This document shows, one piece after another, positions 46,450 to 53,183 of a stretch of 64,000 nucleotides of DNA; the first letter of the stretch is position 1; each line of letters starts with the position of its first letter. Location of the stretch: positions 82,577 through 146,576 of the forward strand of contig NZ_VDMP01000023.1 of NCBI RefSeq assembly GCF_006335005.1, in the 5' to 3' direction. The notes below the pieces were generated by a model. The model saw nothing but the letters and a program-made list of their open reading frames with translations, was not told where the DNA came from and did not search any database. Source of the stretch: Nocardioides albidus (lineage in GTDB: Bacteria; Actinomycetota; Actinomycetes; Propionibacteriales; Nocardioidaceae). Made by a program: the position numbers and the translations under genes.

Positions 46450-46964
46450 CAGGCCGCGCTCCCGACCGGGCTCCACGTGCTCACGAGTCCGCGAGCCTGC
46501 GCGACCGCGGTCTCGAACAGGTCGCGCGCCACGGCGTCCTCCGGCGCGAACTCCGGCGGATAGACGAGCTCGAGGACCTCGACCAGCGCGACCGGCGCGT
46601 GGTCGCGGAAGTCGGCCAGCGCCATCGTGCGCGCGGGCAGCGTGGTCACCGCCGCGACGTAGTCGCGCACGATCTCGCTGAGCTGCTGGTGCCCCTCGCG
46701 CGGCTCCATCCGGCCGGACCGCACGAGCGAGTCGATCTCCTCTATCCGGGCCAGGTGCCGCTGGCGTACGTCGGGCAGCGGGACGCCCGGCCTGGCGAGC
46801 TCACGGGGCCGCGGCGCGCGCGTGAGCCACCAGGCGAGCAGGTAGTAGAGGACGAGCGCGAGCGCGAGCCCGACGCCGATCCACACCCACCGGTCGGCGT
46901 ACCCGACGGGACCGGTGAACTCCTCGGGGAGCTCGATCGCCAGGACTTCAGCGGCGGCGGGCAT
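46449..46964 (-). CDS. hypothetical single-pass membrane protein of the MoxR/VWA operon
   Basis: 171 residues, with one transmembrane helix (WIGVGLALALVLYYLLAWWL) near residues 28-47 and a cytoplasmic helical region (EIDSLVRSGRMEPREGHQQL, IVRDYVAAV). It resembles the small DUF4381-like proteins between DUF58 and VWA genes in such operons, but I do not recognise a catalytic motif. Its start overlaps the end of the DUF58 gene by 17 nt. Confidence 0.72.
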   Translation of the reverse strand: MPAAAEVLAIELPEEFTGPVGYADRWVWIGVGLALALVLYYLLAWWLTRAPRPRELARPGVPLPDVRQRHLARIEEIDSLVRSGRMEPREGHQQLSEIVRDYVAAVTTLPARTMALADFRDHAPVALVEVLELVYPPEFAPEDAVARDLFETAVAQARGLVSTWSPVGSAA

Positions 46965-47862
46965 GGCGGTGCCTCTCGAGCATGCGGTAGATCGTGGTCA
47001 CGGCGCCGTCGAGATCCCGCACCTGCTCCTCGACGATGCCGAGCTGCTCGAGGCGACGGCGCATCTCCAGGGCCTGGTCGGCGACCAGGCTGCCGAGCTG
47101 GCGGTGGAGCTCGGCGTCGCGGCGCAGCCAGGCCGGCACCTCGGCGCCGGCGTCGACGTCGAGCAGGCGGCGGCCGGCCAGGGCGGGGGTGGTCGGGTCG
47201 AGGTCGCCGATGGAGAGCAGGAGCACCTCGTGCTGGGCGGTCAGCCGTCGCAGCAGCATCGCCTGCTCCTCGGTGACGGCGGGCTCGTCGGTGATCACGA
47301 CCAGGATGGTGCGCCGCCGGATCGTGCGGACGACGTGGCGCAGCAGGGCGGTCAGGTCGCCCGGCGGGCCGTCGGGCCGGATCGCGTCGTGCACGGTGGC
47401 GAGCAGGCGCTCCAGGTGCAGCTCGCCGCTGCCGGGGCGGGCGACGTGCTGACGCTCGGCGTTCCCGTGGACCAGGCCGACCACGTCGCCGTGCTGGACG
47501 GCCAGGAAGCCGGTCACCCCGGCGACGAAGACGGCGAGCTCGCGCTTCGAGACCGGTGTCCGCGCCGCGCCGCCCTCGGGGAGCGCGGCGAGGGCGGCCA
47601 TGCTGCGGCCGGTGGAGACGCACAGCTGCACGGTGTGCTTGCGCTCGGCGACGTACCTCTTCACCAGCAGCTGCCGGCTGCGGGCCGACGCCTTCCAGTC
47701 GATGTCCTTGACGTCGTCGCCGCGGACGTACTCGCGCAGGTCGTTGAAGTCGATGCCCCGGCCGGCATGGATCGCGGCGTACTCGCCCTCCAGCATCCCG
47801 CGCACCTTGCGGTGGGCGTGGATGGAGAGGCGGGACTTGATCCGCGTCAGGTGGGCGGTCAT
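46948..47862 (-). CDS. DUF58 domain protein
   Basis: 304-residue DUF58 protein. The family hallmark GRGIDFNDLREYVRGDDVKDIDWKAS region is at about residues 34-58, and VKRYVAERKHTVQLCVSTGRSM begins a VWA-like fold. No transmembrane helix is visible, unlike many DUF58 proteins. The partner MoxR ATPase gene lies just upstream (13 nt), and VWA/TPR genes follow. Function unknown; the family is linked to stress and complex assembly. Confidence 0.88.
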   Translation of the reverse strand: MTAHLTRIKSRLSIHAHRKVRGMLEGEYAAIHAGRGIDFNDLREYVRGDDVKDIDWKASARSRQLLVKRYVAERKHTVQLCVSTGRSMAALAALPEGGAARTPVSKRELAVFVAGVTGFLAVQHGDVVGLVHGNAERQHVARPGSGELHLERLLATVHDAIRPDGPPGDLTALLRHVVRTIRRRTILVVITDEPAVTEEQAMLLRRLTAQHEVLLLSIGDLDPTTPALAGRRLLDVDAGAEVPAWLRRDAELHRQLGSLVADQALEMRRRLEQLGIVEEQVRDLDGAVTTIYRMLERHRHARRR

Positions 47863-47875
47863 GGCTCGCGCGACG

Positions 47876-48928
47876 TCACGGCGTGGGGACCGCGCGGAAG
47901 ACCGCGTCGATCACCGTCTCGGGGCGGACGCGGTCGGCGAGCGCCTCGAAGCTGAGGTGGAGGCGGTGCCGCAGGACGCTGTGCCGCAGCTCGCGGACGT
48001 CCTCGGGGATGACGTAGTGGCGACCCTGGACGACGGCCATCGCGCGGGCGGCCTGGAAGAACGCGATCGAGCCGCGGGGGCTGGCGCCGATCTCGACGTA
48101 GTTGCCCAGCTCGGGTCCCAGCAGGGTGGGGACGTCGCGGGTCGCCCGGACCAGGGCCGTGATGTAGCGGCGGATCGCGGGGTCGACGTAGACGCGCCGG
48201 ACCATCTCCTGCAGGTCGGCGACCTCCTGCGTCGAGATCACCGCGGTCACGTCGGCCATGTGCTGGCCCAGGGTGCCGTCGTCGATGCGCTCGAGGACCA
48301 TCAGCTCGTCGTCCTCGGTGGGGTAGTCGACGATCTCCTTGAGCAGGAACCGGTCCATCTGCGCGTGCGGGAGGACGTAGGTGCCCTCCTCCTCGATGGG
48401 GTTCTGGGTGGCGAGCACCATGAACGGGTCGGGCAGCGGGTGGATGGTGCCGGCGATCGAGGTCTGGCGCTCCTGCATCGCCTCCAGCAGCGCCGACTGG
48501 GTCTTGGCGCTGGCCCGGTTGATCTCGTCGAGGAGCACGAAGTTGGCGTGCACCGGGCCGAGCTGGGTCTCGAACTCGTGGCGGCGCGGGTCGTAGACCT
48601 GGGTGCCGATGATGTCGCTGGGCAGGAGGTCGGGCGTGCACTGGATGCGGGCGAAGCGTGCGCTCACCGCCTGGGACAGGGTCGAGGCGGCGAGGGTCTT
48701 CGCCAGGCCGGGTACGCTCTCGAGCAGCACGTGTCCCTCGGAGAGCAGGGTGACCAGGAGCGCCGTACGGATGCGGTGCTGACCCACGACCCGGCTCGAG
48801 AAGGCGTCGGAGACCTTGCCGATCGCCTCTGTCGCCCGCGCCAGCTCGTCGATCGTCAGCGGCGCGGTGGGCCCGGCGGGGGTGCGCCGGGTGCTGGGGA
48901 CGGTCGGCGACTCGTTGACCTGCGTCAT
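47876..48928 (-). CDS. MoxR-family AAA+ ATPase
   Basis: 350-residue AAA+ ATPase. The Walker A region is degenerate (LLESVPGLAKTLAA, i.e. GxxGxxKT). Walker B is FVLLDEINRASAKTQSALLEAM, sensor 1 is VLATQNPIEEEGTYVLPHAQ, and the C-terminal lid has GASPRGSIAFFQAARAMA. It starts at ATG 48928, supported by TAGGTT 7 nt upstream (leaderless). It is the first gene of the minus-strand operon with DUF58, membrane, VWA, VWA and TPR proteins, and acts as a chaperone-like ATPase with the VWA partners. Confidence 0.94.
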   Translation of the reverse strand: MTQVNESPTVPSTRRTPAGPTAPLTIDELARATEAIGKVSDAFSSRVVGQHRIRTALLVTLLSEGHVLLESVPGLAKTLAASTLSQAVSARFARIQCTPDLLPSDIIGTQVYDPRRHEFETQLGPVHANFVLLDEINRASAKTQSALLEAMQERQTSIAGTIHPLPDPFMVLATQNPIEEEGTYVLPHAQMDRFLLKEIVDYPTEDDELMVLERIDDGTLGQHMADVTAVISTQEVADLQEMVRRVYVDPAIRRYITALVRATRDVPTLLGPELGNYVEIGASPRGSIAFFQAARAMAVVQGRHYVIPEDVRELRHSVLRHRLHLSFEALADRVRPETVIDAVFRAVPTP

Positions 48929-48935
48929 GCGGCCC

Positions 48936-48941
48936 AACCTA
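48936..48941 (-). promoter_or_regulatory. -10 box of the MoxR operon
   Basis: On the minus strand TAGGTT lies 7 nt before ATG 48928, the leaderless spacing, and decides the start against the TTG at 48937. Confidence 0.55.
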
Positions 48942-48958
48942 CCCAGCGACCGGGTGGC

Positions 48959-49786
48959 TCACCCCTGGTGTCGTGACTCCTCGGCCAGGAGCCGGCTGCG
49001 GAGCTGGTCGTCGCGCCGCAGCCGGGCGAGGTCGCGCTCGCGGCGCTCGGCCACGACGGCCATCAGGACCAGCTCGGGCGGCGCTCCCCGCGGCGGGGCG
49101 GGGGCGACGTGCGGGAGGACGTCGGCGAGCAGGGCGCGCCCGACCCGGTCGCGGGAGACGGGGTCCAGGGTGGGCAGTCGGCCGAGGAACTGGCGTACGG
49201 CGAGCGCGGTGCCGGTGGGCAGGGTGCCGAGATCGGTACGCCGCGCCCAGGACGCGAGCTCACGCGGCATGGGCGGCGGAGCGGGCAGGCGCAGCGGCAC
49301 CCGCTCCCGCACGACGTAGGTGCCGGCGGCGTAGTCGCCGAGCCGCTTGCCGCGGGTGCTGAGCATGATCGAGAAGAACGCCGGAGCCCCGGAGAACGCG
49401 TAGATCTCCACGAACCCGATGAGGGCGCGGACCAGCGCGTGCTGGAAGCTGATCGGCCCTCCGTCGTCGCGCACCGTGCGCAGGCCGAGCGCGAGCTTGC
49501 CGAGGGACCGGCCGCGGGTCAGCGTCTCCAGCGCCGTCGGCAGGACCAGGAAGGTCAGCACCGAGGTGAGCACGACGCCGGCCCCGATGAGCGCCTCGTC
49601 GTGGGCGACCGACGCCGCCACGATGAGCAGGATGGACAGCAGGACCATCGTCAGCAGGGTCGCGGCGACGTCGATCAGGCCGCTGGCCATCCGCACGCCG
49701 AGCGAGGCAGCCGGCAGGTCGAGTGCGACGCCCTCGCCGGTGACGAGGTCGTCGGAGGTGACGGTGGCGAAGTCGGAGGTGGCCAT
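48959..49786 (-). CDS. RDD-family membrane protein
   Basis: 275 residues with an RDD domain of three or four membrane helices (LGVRMASGLIDVAATLLTMV, then GRSLGKLALGLRTVRDDGGP and RGKRLGDYAAGTYVV). A long cytoplasmic Arg-rich C-terminus ends in ESRHQG. ATG 49786 is chosen: on the minus strand a TAGGCT lies 8 nt upstream, while a start at 49828 would run into the divergent SpoIIM-like gene. RDD proteins are implicated in ion transport. The divergent pairing with a SpoIIM-like gene recurs in actinobacteria. Confidence 0.88.
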   Translation of the reverse strand: MATSDFATVTSDDLVTGEGVALDLPAASLGVRMASGLIDVAATLLTMVLLSILLIVAASVAHDEALIGAGVVLTSVLTFLVLPTALETLTRGRSLGKLALGLRTVRDDGGPISFQHALVRALIGFVEIYAFSGAPAFFSIMLSTRGKRLGDYAAGTYVVRERVPLRLPAPPPMPRELASWARRTDLGTLPTGTALAVRQFLGRLPTLDPVSRDRVGRALLADVLPHVAPAPPRGAPPELVLMAVVAERRERDLARLRRDDQLRSRLLAEESRHQG

Positions 49787-49797
49787 CGCGGTCCAGC

Positions 49798-49816
49798 CTA
49801 GGAGATAGCCTCCTAG
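49798..49816. promoter_or_regulatory. shared palindromic divergent promoter, RDD / SpoIIM-like genes
   Basis: The 31-bp gap contains CTAGGAG (49798-49804) and CTCCTAG (49810-49816), a perfect inverted repeat around ATAGC. It embeds both -10 boxes: TAGCCT (49806-49811) 6 nt before GTG 49818, and on the minus strand TAGGCT (49795-49800) 8 nt before ATG 49786. The two promoters therefore overlap almost completely. Confidence 0.6.
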
Positions 49817-49817
49817 C

Positions 49818-50822
49818 GTGCCGCGCATCGACCTCGACGCCTATGTCGCCGCCCACGGAGGATCGTGGGCGCGCCTCGACCAGCTGGTGCGCCAGCGGCG
49901 GCGTACCGGCGCCGAAGCCGACGAGCTCGTCGACCGCTACCAGCAGGTCGCGACGCACCTGTCCGTCGTGCGCACCTCGGCGCCGGACGGGGAGCTGGTG
50001 GCCCACCTCTCCTCGCTGCTGGGCCGAGCCCGGATCGCGATGCTGGCCTCGCGCGTGCCGAGCTGGCGGGGGCTGAGCGGGTTCTTCACCGAGCGCTTCC
50101 CGGCCGCCCTCTACCAGCTGCGCTGGTGGTGGCTGGGCTGCCTGGCCGGCAACGTGGTGGTCACCGCGGTGATGATGATCTGGCTGGGCCAGCATCCCCA
50201 GGTCGAGCAGAGCCTGCTCTCGCCGCAGGAGGTCGACCAGCTGGTCAACAGCGACTTCGAGAGCTACTACAGCGAGAACGCCGCGGGCGCCTTCGCGGCC
50301 CACGTGTGGGTCAACAACGCCTGGGTGAGCGCGCTGTGCATCGCGCTCGGGATCCTCGGCGTTCCCGTCATCTACCTGTTGTTCCAGAACATCGCGAACC
50401 TCGCGATCGTCGGCTCGATCATGATCCGCCACGACCGGGGCGAGCTGTTCTGGGGCCTGATCATCCCGCACGGCCTGCTCGAGCTCACCTGCGTCTTCGT
50501 CGCCGGCGGGGTCGGCCTGCGGCTGTTCTGGTCGTGGGTCGAGCCTGGTCAGCTCTCCCGCGCCGGCTCTCTCGCCCGGGCGGGACGGACGTCGGTCACC
50601 ATCGCTCTCGGCCTCGCCGTCTGCCTGTTCGTGAGCGGCATCATCGAGGGCTTCGTCACGCCCTCCCCGCTCCCGACCTGGGCCCGGATCGCCATCGGCG
50701 TGCTGGCCGAGGCGGCGTTCCTCGCCTACGTGTTCGTCGTCGGCCGCGCCGCCGCCTCCCGGGGCGTCACCGGGGACATCTCGGCCTCCCTGCTCGAGGA
50801 CCGGGTCGCCACCCAGGCCTGA
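49818..50822 (+). CDS. SpoIIM-like stage II sporulation family membrane protein
   Basis: 334-residue membrane protein of the SpoIIM/DUF95 family. An N-terminal soluble helical part is followed by about five or six membrane helices, with the family region NNAWVSALCIALGILG and HGLLELTCVFVAGGVGL. The GTG start at 49818 follows a leaderless -10 box. In non-spore-forming actinobacteria this family is not sporulation-specific, and its genes often pair with RDD and MoxR/DUF58 genes, as here. Function unknown, probably an envelope or transport role. Confidence 0.88.
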   Translation: MPRIDLDAYVAAHGGSWARLDQLVRQRRRTGAEADELVDRYQQVATHLSVVRTSAPDGELVAHLSSLLGRARIAMLASRVPSWRGLSGFFTERFPAALYQLRWWWLGCLAGNVVVTAVMMIWLGQHPQVEQSLLSPQEVDQLVNSDFESYYSENAAGAFAAHVWVNNAWVSALCIALGILGVPVIYLLFQNIANLAIVGSIMIRHDRGELFWGLIIPHGLLELTCVFVAGGVGLRLFWSWVEPGQLSRAGSLARAGRTSVTIALGLAVCLFVSGIIEGFVTPSPLPTWARIAIGVLAEAAFLAYVFVVGRAAASRGVTGDISASLLEDRVATQA

Positions 50823-50834
50823 GACACTGCTCCC

Positions 50835-52184
50835 ATGAGCCGGGCGGTCGTCGTGGGAGCGGGGATCGCGGGACTGACCGCCGCCCGTGCGCTGGCCGAG
50901 GCGGGGCTCGACGTCCTGGTCCTGGAGGCGACCGGACGCCCGGGTGGCAAGCTGCGGGCCGGCACCGTCGCCGGCGTGACGGTCGACGTCGGCGCGGAGG
51001 CGATGATCCACCGGCGTCCCGAGGGGACCGCGCTCGCCACGCAGCTCGGCCTGCCGATCACGCACCCGACCGCGGCCGGCTCGCGGGTCTGGACCCGCGA
51101 CGCGCTGCGCCGGCTGCCCCGCACCGTGATGGGGGCGCCGGTCGACCTCGACGACCTCGCGGAGACGGGCATCCTGTCGCCCGAGGGCCTGGAGCGGGCC
51201 CGGCACCAGGTCGTCGTACGTCCCGACGGGGACGTCTCCGTCGGCGAGCTGGTCGCCGCGCGGTACGGCGAGGAGGTGGTCGACCGGCTCGTCGAGCCCC
51301 TGCTCGGCGGCGTCTACGCCGGCCAGGCCCGCCGCATCTCGGCAGGCTCCGCGGCCCCCCAGCTCCTCGACCTGCTGTCCCGCCCCGAGGTGGTCCTCCC
51401 GCCCCCGGCGGCCGGCGCCCCGCCGGTCTTCGCCGGCATCGACGGCGGGATGTGGCGCCTGCCCGCGGCGCTCGACGCCGACGTGCGGGAGCGACCCTCC
51501 GCCGCGATCCGGTACGACGCCCCGGTCACCGCCGCCCGGCGTACTGCCCAGGGCTTCGCCGTCACCACCCCCACCGGCGACGAGGCGGCCGAGCTCCTCG
51601 TCCTGGCGACGCCGGCCGCACCCACCGCCCGCCTCCTCGACGAGCTCGTCCCGGCTGCGGCTGCCGATCTCGCCGGGATCGCCTACGCCTCCGTCGCCCT
51701 GGTGACCCTCGCCTTCCGCTGCGACGACCCCGGCGTCGCCGAGACCCTCGACACGGGCGCCTCCGGCTTCCTCGTCCCGCCGGTGGACGGCCGCCGGGTC
51801 AAGGCGTCGACCTTCTCCTTCGCCAAGTGGGACTGGGTCCGCCGGGCGGGGGAGGGGCTCCTGGTCCTGCGCACTTCCCTGGGCCGCCTCGGCGAGGAGA
51901 CGACCCTCCAGGTGCCCGACGACACCCTGGTCCGGGCCTCGCTGGCCGATCTCGCCGAGGCGACCGGGCTCACCGCCGCCCCGGTCGACACCGTCGTGCA
52001 GCGGTGGGGCGGAGGACTGCCGCAGTACTGGGTCGGTCACGCCGACCGGATCGCCCGCGTCCGCGGCGCCGTCGCGCAGGTGCCAGGACTCGCGCTCTGC
52101 GGCGCGGCGTACGACGGCGTCGGCATCCCCGCGACCATCGGCTCCGCCCAGCGGGCCGTCGCGGACCTGCTCGCCGCCCCCTGA
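50835..52184 (+). CDS. hemY: protoporphyrinogen/coproporphyrinogen III oxidase (HemY/CgoX)
   Basis: 449-residue FAD enzyme of the HemY type. The Rossmann FAD motif VVVGAGIAGLTAARALAEAG is at the N-terminus, RPGGKLRAG follows, and the C-terminal FAD contact is GAAYDGVGIPATIGSAQRA. With HemQ at 55925 it belongs to the coproporphyrin-dependent heme pathway of Gram-positives: coproporphyrinogen III to coproporphyrin III, then HemQ acts after iron insertion. It starts at ATG 50835; GACACT 6 nt upstream is a weak -10. The HemQ gene is separated from it by a membrane protein and a two-component system. Confidence 0.92.
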   Translation: MSRAVVVGAGIAGLTAARALAEAGLDVLVLEATGRPGGKLRAGTVAGVTVDVGAEAMIHRRPEGTALATQLGLPITHPTAAGSRVWTRDALRRLPRTVMGAPVDLDDLAETGILSPEGLERARHQVVVRPDGDVSVGELVAARYGEEVVDRLVEPLLGGVYAGQARRISAGSAAPQLLDLLSRPEVVLPPPAAGAPPVFAGIDGGMWRLPAALDADVRERPSAAIRYDAPVTAARRTAQGFAVTTPTGDEAAELLVLATPAAPTARLLDELVPAAAADLAGIAYASVALVTLAFRCDDPGVAETLDTGASGFLVPPVDGRRVKASTFSFAKWDWVRRAGEGLLVLRTSLGRLGEETTLQVPDDTLVRASLADLAEATGLTAAPVDTVVQRWGGGLPQYWVGHADRIARVRGAVAQVPGLALCGAAYDGVGIPATIGSAQRAVADLLAAP

Positions 52185-52189
52185 CCCCC

Positions 52190-52326
52190 GCCGAGGTGCC
52201 ACGAAAGTACCGCCGAAGTGCCACGAAAGTACCCTCCAGGTGCCAGGAACGGCCGAGGCGGCGGACCAGACATGGCACCTCGACGGGACTGACCTGGCAC
52301 CTCGGCGGGGCTGGGGTGGCACCTCG
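52190..52326. repeat. head-to-head array of 22-bp-period repeats (GAGGTGCCA core)
   Basis: Three direct copies begin at 52190, 52212 and 52234. The first two are 22-mers differing at one base, with the shared part GTGCCACGAAAGTACC; the third has only CAGGTGCCAGGAA. Three inverted copies of TGGCACCTCG then lie at 52273, 52295 and 52317, again exactly 22 bp apart. The layout mirrors the 35.7-kb element with a different sequence and period. It is non-coding, immediately after hemY. Confidence 0.85.
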
Positions 52327-52346
52327 TCCCCGCGAGCTTTGCCCCG

Positions 52347-52368
52347 GTGTCCCTGTTCCGCGGGACAC
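52347..52368. repeat. 7-bp hairpin upstream of the membrane protein gene
   Basis: GTGTCCC (52347-52353) and GGGACAC (52362-52368) around an 8-nt loop. It could be the terminator of the hemY transcript or part of the 5' region of the next gene, 21 nt downstream. Confidence 0.4.
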
Positions 52369-52389
52369 CCGGCCCGGGATGGTCCTGCC

Positions 52390-53103
52390 ATGACAGCACA
52401 GACCCACCTCCCCGCCACTGCCCTCGACCACAGCGCACCGCGCGACGAGCCGGTCGTCCACCCCCCGACACGCTGGGCCCTCGCCGGCCTCGGCGCCGGC
52501 CTCGCCGGTGTCGGCGTCATGGTCTCGTCCTCCATGGTCGACGCCGTCTACGACCCGAAGCTCCAGGGCGACGCTGACGCGATCTCCGAAGCGCTCGGCG
52601 ACCTCGTGCCGCAGATGCTCGCCTTCCACCTCAGCGCGATGACCGGCGCCGTCCTCATGATCGTCTTCGCCGCCGGCCTGTTCCGGCGTCTGAAGGCGAC
52701 CACCCCGGCCGACAGCGTCCTGCCGCTGGTCGCCTTCTCCGGCGTGCTGATCACCGCGATCATGCTGATCGTCGGGGCGGGGCTCGACACCGAGTTCATC
52801 TTCGCCGCCAGCGACCCCGACATGGTCGTCCCCGAGGACGCCGCGATGTTCAACCACTGGATCGGGACCATCCCGTGGTGCTGGGGCCTGCTCGGCCTCT
52901 CCGGCATCGCGCTGTTCGGCGCGGCCCGCCACGGCGGGCTCCCGAAGTGGCTCGGTCTGGTCGGTCTCGTCGGCGGCGGGCTGACCCTCCTGCTCGGCAT
53001 CTCGCCCCTGCAGTACATGGCCGGCATGACCGGCCCGATCGGCCTGATCGTGATCGCGCTCGGCTTCCTCGCCGGGGACAAGGCGTTCCGCGGTCGCTCG
53101 TGA
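52390..53103 (+). CDS. multi-pass membrane protein of unknown function
   Basis: 237 residues. A hydrophilic N-terminus of about 28 residues is followed by about six predicted membrane helices (ALAGLGAGLAGVGVMVSSSM, LSAMTGAVLMIVFAAGLF, FSGVLITAIMLIVGAGL, WCWGLLGLSGIALFGAAR, LGLVGLVGGGLTLLLG, GPIGLIVIALGFLAG). It resembles DUF4386-like proteins in size and layout, but I see no diagnostic motif. The ATG at 52390 is preferred over open frame further upstream, which runs through the repeat array. A 14-bp palindrome follows it. Confidence 0.75.
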   Translation: MTAQTHLPATALDHSAPRDEPVVHPPTRWALAGLGAGLAGVGVMVSSSMVDAVYDPKLQGDADAISEALGDLVPQMLAFHLSAMTGAVLMIVFAAGLFRRLKATTPADSVLPLVAFSGVLITAIMLIVGAGLDTEFIFAASDPDMVVPEDAAMFNHWIGTIPWCWGLLGLSGIALFGAARHGGLPKWLGLVGLVGGGLTLLLGISPLQYMAGMTGPIGLIVIALGFLAGDKAFRGRS

Positions 53104-53137
53104 ACCGACCCGCTGTGAGGCCATCCGGCCCCAATTC

Positions 53138-53170
53138 AGCCGGTCCGCACCGTGGGGGTGCGGACCGGCT
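53138..53170. repeat. perfect 14-bp inverted repeat between membrane protein and sensor kinase genes
   Basis: Arms 53138-53151 and 53157-53170 are perfect complements with a GTGGG loop. The right arm ends 1 nt before the probable -10 box of the kinase gene, so it may terminate the upstream gene, act as the operator of the two-component system, or both. No T tract follows. Confidence 0.75.
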
Positions 53171-53171
53171 G

Positions 53172-53177
53172 CACAAT
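53172..53177 (+). promoter_or_regulatory. -10 box of the two-component operon
   Basis: CACAAT lies 6 nt before GTG 53184. The same CACAAT at the same spacing precedes hemQ (55912-55917), suggesting related promoters. Confidence 0.5.
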
Positions 53178-53183
53178 GTGCCG

